From Lentisphaerota bacterium (GTDB taxonomy: Bacteria; Verrucomicrobiota; Lentisphaeria; Oligosphaerales; JABHEG01), in assembly GCA_018676675.1 (NCBI GenBank), contig JABHEG010000196.1:59604-123603 (forward strand): DNA of 64,000 bases, given 5' to 3'. The notes under the pieces were generated by a model. The model had not been told where the DNA came from. It searched no databases and worked only from the letters and a program-made list of their open reading frames with translations. Position numbers and translations under genes: made by a program. This document shows, in pieces, positions 55,152-64,000 of the stretch. How positions within the stretch are numbered: position 1 is the first letter of the stretch; each line of letters begins with the position of its first letter.

Positions 55152-56117
55152 GTGACACCCAACATTGAACGTCTGACCGAAATCCTCGAGCGGACCCGAA
55201 ACGAAATCCGCAAAGTCATCATTGGTCAGGATGATGTCGTAGACAAATCCCTGGTCGTGATTTTTACCCGCCAGCATGCCCTCATCGAAGGCGTGCCCGG
55301 AGTCGCAAAGACACTCCTGGTCCGCACCTTAGCCAAGGTCCTCGGCTGCGATTTCCGTCGCATCCAGTTCACTCCCGATCTCATGCCTACTGACATCACC
55401 GGGACCAGCGTGTTCAACCTCGAACAGGGCGACTTCGCGCTGATGCGCGGCCCCGTGTTCACCTCTTTCCTGTTGGCTGATGAGATAAACAGAGCCCCGG
55501 CCAAGACCCAATCAGCCCTCCTGCAGGCGATGCAGGAACGCGCTGTCACCATCGACAGGGAGACGCATGCCCTGTCCCCGAACTTCACCGTATTCGCCAC
55601 TCAGAACCCGATTGAGTATGAAGGCACCTATCCTCTGCCCGAGGCGCAGAAAGACCGCTTCCTGCTCAAAATCGCCATGGGCAGTCCGGACCGAGATTCC
55701 GAGCTCATCCTCGCCCAGCGGATGCTGGGCAGCGACGCTCCCGAACGCGTCCTCGAGTCCGGAGTCGTCGAGGCCGTGATCAGTGAGAGCGACCTCGATG
55801 AACTCCGGGGAACTCTTGAGGAAATCGTGGTCCGCGAAGAGGTCCTCGGCTACATCGTCGACGTTGTGCAGGGCACGCGCAAGACCGACAGCATCCTGGT
55901 TGGGGCCGGCCCACGTGCGACGCAGGCTTTCGTACTCGCGACACGCGCCCTTGCCGCCCTCAGTGGCCGTGACTTTGTTACCCCTGACGACGTGAAAGCC
56001 CTGGCGGCCCCGATCCTGGGGCACCGGCTCATCCTGCGCCCGGAACACGAAATAGAGGGCGTGACCGTCGAGGAAGTCATCCAGCGCCTGCTTGAGGAGA
56101 TAGCTGTACCGCGATGA
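55152..56117 (+). CDS. MoxR family AAA+ ATPase
   Basis: GTG 55152 follows GGAG. The 321-residue protein has Walker A GVPGVAKT (47-54), Walker B LLADEINR (107-114) and a C-terminal AAA lid, as in MoxR. MoxR ATPases act as chaperones that mature or insert partner proteins, often the DUF58 protein encoded next. Its stop overlaps the DUF58 ATG by 4 bases. Confidence 0.95.
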   Translation: MTPNIERLTEILERTRNEIRKVIIGQDDVVDKSLVVIFTRQHALIEGVPGVAKTLLVRTLAKVLGCDFRRIQFTPDLMPTDITGTSVFNLEQGDFALMRGPVFTSFLLADEINRAPAKTQSALLQAMQERAVTIDRETHALSPNFTVFATQNPIEYEGTYPLPEAQKDRFLLKIAMGSPDRDSELILAQRMLGSDAPERVLESGVVEAVISESDLDELRGTLEEIVVREEVLGYIVDVVQGTRKTDSILVGAGPRATQAFVLATRALAALSGRDFVTPDDVKALAAPILGHRLILRPEHEIEGVTVEEVIQRLLEEIAVPR

Positions 56118-57460
56118 TCGTCCCGTCCAGAAAACTCATTTGGTGGTTTGCCTGGTTGGCGGTCCCCCTCGCTCTCGTGGCAGGACTCGCTCCCGAGCAG
56201 ACGGGTTTCTGCGCGGCGTGCGCTGTCGTTTTCGTTGCCGTTGCTGTCATGGACCTGGCGCTCTCAACCAACCGACTCAAAGGCATTGGCGTCCGTCTGC
56301 AAGACCGGATCCGCCTGGCCAAAGACAGACAAGGTGACCTTTCTGTCACCCTGATCAACGGCGTTCCTCGACTGAATACCATCCGCATCGGCTTCCCCCT
56401 CCCCCGGGAGTTCTCAGTGCCGACGGAGAGTCAAACAGTGAATCTGCCGAAAGACGCCGATGAGTCCACCATTTCCTGGTCTCTGACCCCCAGTCGCCGC
56501 GGGTGCTATCCGGTGCCATTCGCCTGCCTGGAAACACCGTCGCGGATCAAACTGTGGAGCGTCCGCCGCCGCGTTCCGTTGGACGCCAACATCCATGTCT
56601 ACCCCAACCTGCTCACCGACCGCAAAGCCCTCGCCGGGCTCTTCCTCAACCGGGGAACTCTCGGGATCCATGCCCGACGCCAGGTTGGGCAGGGCCGCGA
56701 GTTCGAGAAACTGCGTGACTACATGCCAGGTGACAGCTATGAGGACATCCACTGGAAAGCGACCGCCAAACGCGGCCGCCCGATGACAAAGCAATACCAG
56801 ATCGAGCGCACGCAGGAAGTCTATGTCGTCATCGACGCTGCCAGACTGACGGCTCGTGAGTTGGCTATCCAGGGAGAGCCGAGCGCACGTCCCGAGAGCT
56901 TGCTTGAGTACTTCATCCGGGCCGCGCTGCTCCTGGGACTCCTGGCCGAACGCCAGGGCGACCTCTTTGGCCTCTGCACCTTCAGTGATTCCGTCCACAG
57001 CTTTGTCAGAGCACGGAACGGCAAGGCCCACTTCGACTGCTGCCGAGATGCCCTGTACACGCTCCATCCAAGGCAGGTCAACCCGGACTACCAGGAAATG
57101 GCCGCGTTCATCCGCCTGAGGCTCCGCCGTAGAGCCCTCCTGGTTTTCCTCACCGATCTCGATGACCCTGTCCTGGCCGAATCGTTTGCTGACGCGGTCG
57201 GACTGCTGGCCCGCCAGCACGTCGTCCTGGTCAACATGGTTCGCCCCGCTCACGTAGCGCCGGTGTTCTCAGACTCCCCAGTTGAGGCTCCGGAAGATAT
57301 CTACGGTCGCCTGGCTGGGCATTTCCAGTGGCGCGGACTCCGCGAACTCGGCCAGCGCCTCCGGCGGGAAGGAGTCGGGTTCTCCATGCTGGAACACGGC
57401 CGGCTTTCCGCTCAACTCGTCAGTCAGTACATGGATGTCAAGCAGAGGCAAGTGCTGTGA
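56114..57460 (+). CDS. DUF58 domain protein
   Basis: The 448-residue protein has two N-terminal membrane segments and then the DUF58 core with GQGREFEKLRDYMPGDSYED (about 192-211) and the HWKATAKRGRPMTKQY block, followed by a vWA-like domain (YVVIDAARLT, FLTDLDDP). DUF58 proteins are partners of MoxR. The stop overlaps the next GTG by 4 bases. Confidence 0.92.
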   Translation: MIVPSRKLIWWFAWLAVPLALVAGLAPEQTGFCAACAVVFVAVAVMDLALSTNRLKGIGVRLQDRIRLAKDRQGDLSVTLINGVPRLNTIRIGFPLPREFSVPTESQTVNLPKDADESTISWSLTPSRRGCYPVPFACLETPSRIKLWSVRRRVPLDANIHVYPNLLTDRKALAGLFLNRGTLGIHARRQVGQGREFEKLRDYMPGDSYEDIHWKATAKRGRPMTKQYQIERTQEVYVVIDAARLTARELAIQGEPSARPESLLEYFIRAALLLGLLAERQGDLFGLCTFSDSVHSFVRARNGKAHFDCCRDALYTLHPRQVNPDYQEMAAFIRLRLRRRALLVFLTDLDDPVLAESFADAVGLLARQHVVLVNMVRPAHVAPVFSDSPVEAPEDIYGRLAGHFQWRGLRELGQRLRREGVGFSMLEHGRLSAQLVSQYMDVKQRQVL

Positions 57461-58464
57461 TCCTCGACCTGCAACGCTTCATCGCCGACGAGCAGCCCTA
57501 CTGGGACGAACTGGCAGCGTTACTCGATCAGATTGACGGCATTCCAGGCTGGCGCCCGAGCCTGGATGACGCACAGAGACTGCACTACCTGTACCGCCGA
57601 GCCTCGGCGGACCTCTCGCGTGTCACCACCTTCGCCGCCGAACCCGATATGCGAGGCTACCTGGAAGCATTGGTTGCCCGCGCTTACACTGAGATTCACT
57701 CCGCCAACTCCGCTCGCCGGCGCCTGAAGCCTGTTACGTGGATGTTCGTCACTTTCCCTCAGGCGTTCCGGCGCCAAGTGGGGGCATTCTGGCTGGCTCT
57801 GGGAATCACTCTGGCCGGTGCTTCGGTGGGCGGCCTCCTCGCCGCGACCGATGTTCGGGCCAAAGGTGCGCTTCTCCCCTTCCCTCACCTACAGCAGTCT
57901 CCAGCCGAGCGGGTGGCTGCGGAAGAGAAGCGCACGAGCGACCGCCTCCAGGGAGGAAAAGCGACCTTTGCCGCCTTTCTCATGACCCATAACACGAAGG
58001 TATCAATCCTGGCTCTGGCCCTCGGCATGACGTGGGGGATCGGGACAATCGTGATGCTCTTCTACAACGGCATCATTCTGGGATTCATCTCGCTGGAATA
58101 CATCCTCGGCGGGCAAGCCGCGTTTCTTGTCGGCTGGCTTCTGCCCCACGGATCCATCGAGATCCCCGCCATCCTCCTGGCCGGTCAGGCAGGGCTCGTA
58201 CTTGCCGGAGCCGTGATCGGCTGGGGTACACGTGCCCCGTTGCGCGAGCGCCTCCAGACCATCGCCCCCGATCTGGTAACCATCATCGGAGGGGTAGCCG
58301 TCATGCTCGTTTGGGCAGGCATCGTTGAGTCCTTCCTGTCGCAGTACCACGAACCCGTCCTGCCCTATTCGGCCAAAATACTCCTGGGCAGCGTCGAGCT
58401 GATTGCCCTCATCGTGTTCCTGTCCAGAAGTGGGCGTGGTGCGGAGGAGCCAGACCGTGCCTGA
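57457..58464 (+). CDS. SpoIIM-like membrane protein (stage II sporulation protein M family)
   Basis: GTG 57457 overlaps the DUF58 stop by 4 bases, with AGAGG upstream. The 335-residue protein has five or six hydrophobic segments and the SpoIIM-type signature HNTKVSILALALGMTWGIGT plus GSIEIPAILLAGQAGL. In sporulating Firmicutes SpoIIM acts in engulfment; here it occurs without other spore genes, as is usual in MoxR/RDD clusters, so a membrane-remodelling or transport role is only a guess. Confidence 0.88.
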   Translation: MILDLQRFIADEQPYWDELAALLDQIDGIPGWRPSLDDAQRLHYLYRRASADLSRVTTFAAEPDMRGYLEALVARAYTEIHSANSARRRLKPVTWMFVTFPQAFRRQVGAFWLALGITLAGASVGGLLAATDVRAKGALLPFPHLQQSPAERVAAEEKRTSDRLQGGKATFAAFLMTHNTKVSILALALGMTWGIGTIVMLFYNGIILGFISLEYILGGQAAFLVGWLLPHGSIEIPAILLAGQAGLVLAGAVIGWGTRAPLRERLQTIAPDLVTIIGGVAVMLVWAGIVESFLSQYHEPVLPYSAKILLGSVELIALIVFLSRSGRGAEEPDRA

Positions 58465-59233
58465 CCGGACTCAACATGTGCTAACCATACGAACGCCCGA
58501 AGGTGTCACATTCTCTCTCGCAATCGCGAGTCCCATCAGTCGCTTCCTCGCCTGGGTGCTGGACGCGCTTTGCATCGCCCTCACAAGCACAGTGATCACG
58601 TCCCTCATCGTTGTCTTCAGCATCCTCAATGCTGACCTGTTCCGGGCGGCAGGTCTGCTCGTCTACTTCCTCGTCTCCATCGGGTACAGCATGATCCTGG
58701 AATGGTGCTGGCAAGGGCAGACCGTGGGCAAACGCCTCGTTGGTCTCAGAGTCATCAATGCGCAGGGAACGCGGCTCAAGCCACATCAGGTCGTGATGCG
58801 GAACTTACTTCGCGCCGTTGATTTCCTGCCTGCTTTCTACCTCACCGGTGGAGCCGTCAGTGCACTGTCCCGAAACTGTCAGCGCCTCGGAGACATTGCG
58901 GCAGGAACGATCGTGATCAGGAATGCCCAGTACACCACCCCTGATCTGGGACAACTCACCCCCCCCAAATACAACTCATTCCGAGACCACCAGCACATTG
59001 CCGCTCGCCTGCGCCAGAAGGTTACCCCCGCTGAAGCCGCCATCCTGCTGCAGGCATTGATGCGCAGAGAGACGCTCGAGCTCGAAGCCAGGCTAACGCT
59101 CTTCCGCGAGCTGGCGCAGTATCTCACCACGCTCGCCGAGTTCCCCCAGGAAGCCACGGATGGACTGTCGGATGAGCAGTGCGTGCGCAATGCCGTCGAA
59201 GTGATCTACCGGACCTCGGCCACTACTCCCTGA
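58457..59233 (+). CDS. RDD family membrane protein
   Basis: GTG 58457 follows GGAGG and overlaps the SpoIIM-like gene by 8 bases. The 258-residue protein has the RDD motifs (SRFLAWVLDALCIAL with Arg-Asp, then GQTVGKRLVGLRVIN) and a helical C-terminal part of about 90 residues. It closes the ten-gene cluster, which thus has RDD proteins at both ends. Its end overlaps the convergent PQQ gene by 11 bases. Confidence 0.9.
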   Translation: MPDRTQHVLTIRTPEGVTFSLAIASPISRFLAWVLDALCIALTSTVITSLIVVFSILNADLFRAAGLLVYFLVSIGYSMILEWCWQGQTVGKRLVGLRVINAQGTRLKPHQVVMRNLLRAVDFLPAFYLTGGAVSALSRNCQRLGDIAAGTIVIRNAQYTTPDLGQLTPPKYNSFRDHQHIAARLRQKVTPAEAAILLQALMRRETLELEARLTLFRELAQYLTTLAEFPQEATDGLSDEQCVRNAVEVIYRTSATTP

Positions 59234-62200
59234 GCTTGAACGCCGTACTGGCGCGGCGCGGCGCCTCTTCGTCGAAGAGCGCCTTCACCTGCTCAGTGCT
59301 TAGGCCCTTGCCATAAATACGAACATCGCCGACAAGTCCTCTGAACGGCTTGTGGGTCGACGGAATGGCAATGTCACGGCCGTCGGCATTCAGCCCGTCC
59401 GTCATGGTCTCGGGAATAGGATGACGACTGTCCAGCTTCCCGTTGAGATACCAGCGCACTTCCTTCGCCTGGCGATCAGCCACGGCTACGACATGACTCC
59501 ACGCATCGGTTGGGATCGCGGCAGTGGTCTTGGCACGCATGCTTTTTCCTTGTCCACGCCCCTCCCCCAACACAAGCTCAGCGTGACCGTCGCTGGGCAG
59601 GTTGATGACCCACCAATTCTGGGGAAAGGCCTCCTTCCCCAACAGACGGGCATCGTAGCCATCAATCTTGACCCAGAGGGCCAGTGAGAAATCGTCATTA
59701 CCGAACTGCAGATGCGGGGCATCCGGGATCACGGCAGCCTGGCCGCTGCCACCGGTAACGAGGCACGAACCAAATTCGCCTGTTCCCCATCGACCTGACA
59801 CATCCGCGTCATGCCCCCGACCGGAACAGTCCCGAGCCAAGCTCCCGGCCCCCTCATCGAAGCGCCAGCGACCGAGGAGGCCCGGCTCAGCAGCGATCTT
59901 GAGCGGCGGCAGCACCACTCGCCAGCCTGCGGCAGTCAGAGGCGTGCCCGGCCGACCCGACGCTGCGTCCCACAGGCACAAAGCCTGACCGTTCGTCAAC
60001 GCCAGATACAGATTGCCTCCGGCGGCCGCCATACCATCCCATACGGGCATGCTGGGCAACGACATCTCCGCCAGCACGCTGCCGTCCTCAGGCGAGATGG
60101 CAAGGAGCATGCCGTCAGACTTGCCCTTCAGTGCGGCTTGTGAGACAGTCGCATTGCCGCGCACACCCGCCACAAACAGAATGTCTTTCGTCTTTACCAT
60201 CGCCCACACGTGGATCGGGAGCTTCTTCCACCAATTGAAGCGCACCGACTTCTTGCCGCTCAGCGCCAACGTGCGGTACTCCTTCGCACTCAGCTCCAAC
60301 GGCACGTCGTTCTCCTTGGCCGCGGAGAAAAGGGCGAACGTCCCTCCCGGATCGACCCGCATCTTCTTGTAGTGGTTCTGGCCGAATCCGTAGATGACAT
60401 CCTCGCCCTCCACCAGAATCCGTCCCGAGGGGAAGAGCGACCGGCTGAGCCGCAAGTCGTAGAACGCGCCCTGATGCGGTGAGGTATACATCGGAGCATA
60501 CGTCCACAGCAGTCGGGTCGTCGTTTCCGAACTGAGGTACCCATCCGGCCCGTGCATGTGTGTGACACGACCGGGTTTCGGTTTCCCCGCCAGGTCCAAG
60601 GCTTGGTGGCGCATGTAAATTCGCTCTCCATCGCTGGACAAAATGTCGTTCAGGTAACCATCAACACTCTGTTCATCAATAGTCTCGGAACCATCCTCGT
60701 TGAGCGTCATGAGAACCGTATCAAATGCCTTCTTCCCGGTGTGGGGCTCCAAGCCGTACAGGCGAATGCCGCCGTCCAGATAGGACGTCTTCCCAGCCGC
60801 AATGTAGACGGTGTCATTGACCACCAGCACACTGCCGCTCATCGGCCAGATGGACTCCAATTGGCCGCGTGAGACAATGAGTCGCTCCTCAGAGGCAGCC
60901 CGAAAACGCCAAACCAGCGCCCCGTCGGTGGCCCGCAACGCGTACACCGAACCATCCCGGCTGCCGCACAGCACCAGCCCCTGGTAGATGGTCGGTGGTG
61001 AGTCGATCCGGCCGTCCAGAGAGTAATTCCAGAGCGACTCACCGGTCAACGCGTCAAGCGCATGCACGCTGTGTGCGTCCGTCGAGGCCACGTAGACACG
61101 ATTGTCCGCGACGACCAGGCTGGTCAGCTTGCTGCCTACGTCGGCTTCCCAGCCAAGGAGTAAATCAGACCCGACCGCTGTCGCCGTGCGCCCCGAGCGC
61201 CCAGCGTCGTGTCGGTAGGTTGGCCAATCGTCAGGGCGCGGCGCGAGAGCCTTCCCCGCTGTCTGTCCATAGGCGGGTCCCCGCCCCAAACGTCTGGCTT
61301 CCGGAATCACAGCACGGCGCGCCGGCGGGGCAGCGTTCATAGCCATGAAGCCTGAGAGCTTCGCGCGGATGTAGCAAGCGCAGTTGTGAGGGGGAACATA
61401 CAGATGCCCATTAGCCGGCATAACGCCGTAGTAGCAGCTCCCACGGGTCCAATGGTGGGCGGCCGTGTCCCCTGTCTCTGTGTTCAGGAACTCGATTCCC
61501 GCCTTCCCGGCGATGACCGTGTTGTCGACCACCTTCATCTGATGGCAGCGATGGTGCTGGAACTTGAACCCGTAATTTCCCTTGACGCTCTTCTTCTGCT
61601 CCCCGGTCAGCGGGTCGTAGGCATTGTAGTCAAGACCATTGCTGAGCGGGCGCCACATGTTCATCTCCGTGTCCGGTCCCCACAGGCTGTCTTTGAAACC
61701 GAAGATCTCGACCGGAACAGAATAGTTGGAGGGTGCGTAATCTCCTCGCCAGAGCTCTCGTCCGTCGTCGGCTGAGACGACGTTGATCTGACACCCGCCC
61801 GCGAAAGCAACGACCTTCTTGTACATGACCATGGTCGGAGCGAACTGGGGGGCCAGAACGATCGTCGACTTGGTGGCTCCGGGCCGGTCGCAATTGGAGC
61901 TCTTGCGATACTCAATCGTCTGGCCGGTGGGCGGGGAGGTCCAGCGCGGAGAGCCGCTCACGAGTTCGAGGCTCTTGATGGCTTTGCCGTCGTGGTAGAC
62001 AACCTGTGTGCCATCCGACACGACGGAGAGCGGCATAATCATATCGGCCGTGTGCCGCCAGAGAACGTCCCCGTTCTTCGGATTCACGGCCACCAGGCGC
62101 ATGCTCTGTGTTCCACCACGCCGGACGTCGGCCGCCGTGCCCACGTTTACCAGAGCCACGAGGACGCCGCCGGCCACCAGGAACTCCTCAGCCTTTGCGG

Positions 62201-63203
62201 TCTCCTCCAGGACCCGAATCACCTCACCGGTTGCCGCGTCCAGAACACTGAGTGGAACACCATCCCCAAGCATGGCATAGACTCGATCCCCGATGGCCAC
62301 CAGACGGCGATTCACCTGAGCAGGACCGATCTTCTTGCCTCCTTTGGCCCCACCCCAACCGGGCAGTTCATGACGCCAAAGCTGTATGCCATTGTACGCA
62401 TCCCGCGCGATCAGCGACCACGTACGGGCGTTGGAGGCGAAGTGCGCGTCGTCCAGGATGTAGAAGATGCGTCCCCCGGCAGAAACCAGGACGCTGGTCT
62501 TGGTGCCGTGATTCCAGCGCGGCCAAGCTTCCCACTGCATGAACCGCGGAGGCCCAACTCGCTTGTCTTTGCTGACCGCGTTACCAGTAGCGTCGTAGCG
62601 CGCATGCGACCACTCGTCCACGTCTTCAGGACACGCCTTACGCGTTGAGGTCAAAATGCCATTGCGCTGAATCCTGGCGAGCCCCAGGGGGGCCAGGACA
62701 CGGTCGACCTCTTTCGGGTCAAGCGTGACCTTTTCATCGAGAACGAGCAGTAGATTCACCATGCCGTCGGCGTACGGCAGATGCGGACCGGTCCAACTCA
62801 TCACCGATACCTGGCCGTAAACACCCTCTTCCCGAATCGTGTTACGCGCCTCTCCGAGAAGGGCGCGGTCCTGCACCAGACCATGGACCAACACGTTCGG
62901 CGCTGTCGCCAATGAGATCGCCATAGAGGGGTCCTGCAGGCCAACCTGAACCACCAATCCCCCGTGGAATCCGGTCCCGGCAAGAACCTGCTCCGCTGCC
63001 GGACGTCCCGGTTGCCCCCAGGCAAGGGACGTCGCCAGCAGGAATAGCGCTGACACGCCAAACGTGACGGAGACGGCCGTAAGACGCCCGCAGATCCCCA
63101 GTGTGCGCACTCCCGAACGATCTGCCACGGCGTGTCGGCCGTGCCCCACGGGAACACGGCCCTCCTGCAACTGCTGAATCCGTTCAATGCGTATCGTCAC
63201 CAC
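59223..63203 (-). CDS. secreted PQQ-type beta-propeller / LamG protein with methyltransferase-like N-terminal domain
   Basis: Best start is GTG 63203 (GGAG 7 bases upstream); GTG 63110 would give a cleaner signal peptide but has a poorer SD. A signal peptide or anchor lies at LTAVSVTFGVSALFLLATSL. A short Rossmann-like domain follows (LVVQVGLQDPSMAISLATA, LPYADGMVNLLLVLDEKV), similar to SAM methyltransferase folds but lacking a clear binding motif. Then comes a PQQ-type propeller split in two parts (ALDALTGESLWNYSL, VYALRATDGALVWRF) and a C-terminal LamG domain (LLGRWRFDEGAGSLARDCSG). It is probably surface-exposed and glycan- or protein-binding. No cofactor residue set is visible. Confidence 0.85.
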   Translation of the reverse strand: MVTIRIERIQQLQEGRVPVGHGRHAVADRSGVRTLGICGRLTAVSVTFGVSALFLLATSLAWGQPGRPAAEQVLAGTGFHGGLVVQVGLQDPSMAISLATAPNVLVHGLVQDRALLGEARNTIREEGVYGQVSVMSWTGPHLPYADGMVNLLLVLDEKVTLDPKEVDRVLAPLGLARIQRNGILTSTRKACPEDVDEWSHARYDATGNAVSKDKRVGPPRFMQWEAWPRWNHGTKTSVLVSAGGRIFYILDDAHFASNARTWSLIARDAYNGIQLWRHELPGWGGAKGGKKIGPAQVNRRLVAIGDRVYAMLGDGVPLSVLDAATGEVIRVLEETAKAEEFLVAGGVLVALVNVGTAADVRRGGTQSMRLVAVNPKNGDVLWRHTADMIMPLSVVSDGTQVVYHDGKAIKSLELVSGSPRWTSPPTGQTIEYRKSSNCDRPGATKSTIVLAPQFAPTMVMYKKVVAFAGGCQINVVSADDGRELWRGDYAPSNYSVPVEIFGFKDSLWGPDTEMNMWRPLSNGLDYNAYDPLTGEQKKSVKGNYGFKFQHHRCHQMKVVDNTVIAGKAGIEFLNTETGDTAAHHWTRGSCYYGVMPANGHLYVPPHNCACYIRAKLSGFMAMNAAPPARRAVIPEARRLGRGPAYGQTAGKALAPRPDDWPTYRHDAGRSGRTATAVGSDLLLGWEADVGSKLTSLVVADNRVYVASTDAHSVHALDALTGESLWNYSLDGRIDSPPTIYQGLVLCGSRDGSVYALRATDGALVWRFRAASEERLIVSRGQLESIWPMSGSVLVVNDTVYIAAGKTSYLDGGIRLYGLEPHTGKKAFDTVLMTLNEDGSETIDEQSVDGYLNDILSSDGERIYMRHQALDLAGKPKPGRVTHMHGPDGYLSSETTTRLLWTYAPMYTSPHQGAFYDLRLSRSLFPSGRILVEGEDVIYGFGQNHYKKMRVDPGGTFALFSAAKENDVPLELSAKEYRTLALSGKKSVRFNWWKKLPIHVWAMVKTKDILFVAGVRGNATVSQAALKGKSDGMLLAISPEDGSVLAEMSLPSMPVWDGMAAAGGNLYLALTNGQALCLWDAASGRPGTPLTAAGWRVVLPPLKIAAEPGLLGRWRFDEGAGSLARDCSGRGHDADVSGRWGTGEFGSCLVTGGSGQAAVIPDAPHLQFGNDDFSLALWVKIDGYDARLLGKEAFPQNWWVINLPSDGHAELVLGEGRGQGKSMRAKTTAAIPTDAWSHVVAVADRQAKEVRWYLNGKLDSRHPIPETMTDGLNADGRDIAIPSTHKPFRGLVGDVRIYGKGLSTEQVKALFDEEAPRRASTAFKLRE

Positions 63204-64000
63204 AGGAAGACTCCTTCGATGAGTGTTTGTAAAGCCTACGACTATGAACGCTGGAACCGCCAAATGCCAGAACGTGCCGGAGCAGGCCCCCCTTTCGCAG
63301 CGCCCCCCTCCCGGAGCGCAACGAAGATTAGCCTATTCTCTGAATGCCTGCAAAGAACACCCGGACAACCAACGTGATGGTGGCGCTCAATGAGGGAAGG
63401 AAGGGCTCGCAAGATCAGCCTCGAACGACAGTTGACTTTGCTTCGCGACTGCCATACGTGCAGGAAAGGAAGGAAGGTGATCCACGAAGACGACAGGCAC
63501 ATGTGTGCTCTGCTGCGTATCGTGGTAATGAAGATGGACGGCTTGCTGCCAACCAGGTGATTGTTCCATGCTGTCTATACAGAAGGATGTCAACGAACAA
63601 GAAGCAGATGCCAGGATCCGAGGATACCCGGAAGAAGATCGGTGGACGATTACGGCGACGATTGGGTGCCCGGATTCCGGCATCGTGTGCCGCAGTCGTG
63701 AACCGCAATCGTCGCCCGTAATCGTGAACCGAAAAGGAACGGACCACATATTAAGTTGCTTCTGCGGACCTCGCAGAACTCGGCCGCAGAGCACGGCGTT
63801 GTGTCAGACAATGATGATCGGACGATCGGGATCTGGACACAGACCCGCGCGGGAACGGTCCGCCGCCGGACGGATACCTGGAGGTCGGTTTTCCCAAACC
63901 GGGGTCCCTGGGACGTGCGGTTCGGGACGGAGCGCTCAGGGATGAGCTGCCTCCAGTGACGTGTCGCCCGATCCACGCGTCGTGGTTGTGCGAATGCGGA
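63204..64000. other. terminal region without a convincing gene
   Basis: About 800 bases remain before the window edge. Frames at 63568-63945 (plus) and 63387-63794 (minus) are open but show no family signal or SD. A 13-base degenerate tandem repeat and an inverted repeat lie near 63647-63725. A gene start may lie beyond the edge. Confidence 0.5.
63647..63725. repeat. inverted repeat plus 13 bp degenerate tandem repeat
   Basis: Four copies of a CCG(T/C)AATCGT-like 10-mer, 13 bases apart, start at 63677, 63690, 63703 and 63716. The sequence CGATTACGGCGACGATTG (63647-63664) is inverse to 63706-63724 with one extra base. It could be a decayed mobile element end or a protein-binding array. Confidence 0.5.

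Noticed and set aside
63568..63945. 125-codon frame as a gene
   Set aside because: No SD, no family match, and it crosses the 13-base repeat.

Overview
This 64 kb window is GC-rich bacterial chromosome with good Shine-Dalgarno (SD) sites and many GTG/TTG starts. The gene mix points to a polysaccharide-degrading heterotroph of the PVC group or a neighbour (Lentisphaerota, Kiritimatiellota, Planctomycetota or Hydrogenedentota). It holds a sulfatase, a heparinase II/III-like lyase, an alpha-L-fucosidase, a rhamnosidase-like protein, LamG/beta-helix and PQQ-propeller secreted proteins, several Gfo/Idh/MocA oxidoreductases, secreted FAD oxidoreductases, and a cytochrome/SUMF1-like fusion. The phylum is an inference from gene content only. 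I saw no rRNA, tRNA or CRISPR array.

Layout. 0-7.3 kb: a rhamnosidase-like gene cut by the window edge, HPr, secG, a LOG-family gene and a secreted Gly/Met-rich protein on the minus strand, then tlyA and a thioredoxin lipoprotein on the plus strand. 7.7-12.6 kb: a 1366-residue fusion protein (propeller, two CxxCH sites, SUMF1-like domain) followed at once by an IclR regulator. 12.8-18.1 kb: an FAD oxidoreductase, a possible gene relic, a membrane acyltransferase, and a coupled Gfo/Idh plus amidohydrolase pair. 18.2-28.5 kb: sulfatase, aspartate/glutamate racemase-like enzyme, secreted FAD oxidoreductase, large LamG/beta-helix protein, NAD epimerase and SDR. 28.8-33.3 kb: a full-length Lhr helicase. 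33.4-38.4 kb: heparinase-like lyase divergent from a fucosidase and an alpha/beta-hydrolase esterase. 38.5-48.8 kb: TetR regulator divergent from a catabolic operon (epimerase-like dehydrogenase, two Gfo/Idh enzymes, 2-hydroxyacid dehydrogenase, class III aminotransferase, M20 hydrolase, zinc alcohol dehydrogenase), with a corrinoid-type URO-D protein just beyond. 49.2-59.2 kb: a tight ten-gene membrane cluster around MoxR ATPase and DUF58, with zinc-finger membrane proteins at its head. 59.2-63.2 kb: a secreted PQQ-propeller/LamG protein. The last 0.8 kb has no convincing gene.

How it may work together. The sulfatase, lyase, fucosidase, esterase and adhesive proteins fit attack on sulfated or acetylated fucose- or uronate-containing glycans. 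The dehydrogenases, aminotransferase and hydrolase fit intracellular breakdown of unusual, perhaps amino or N-acylated, sugars under TetR and IclR control. The exact substrate cannot be read from sequence.

The intergenic DNA is notable. I see a 280 bp element with about 34 bp terminal inverted repeats flanked by TA (a MITE-like element) that supplies the stop codon of the URO-D gene, and two families of small dispersed palindromic repeats, one of them forming a 101 bp tandem array.
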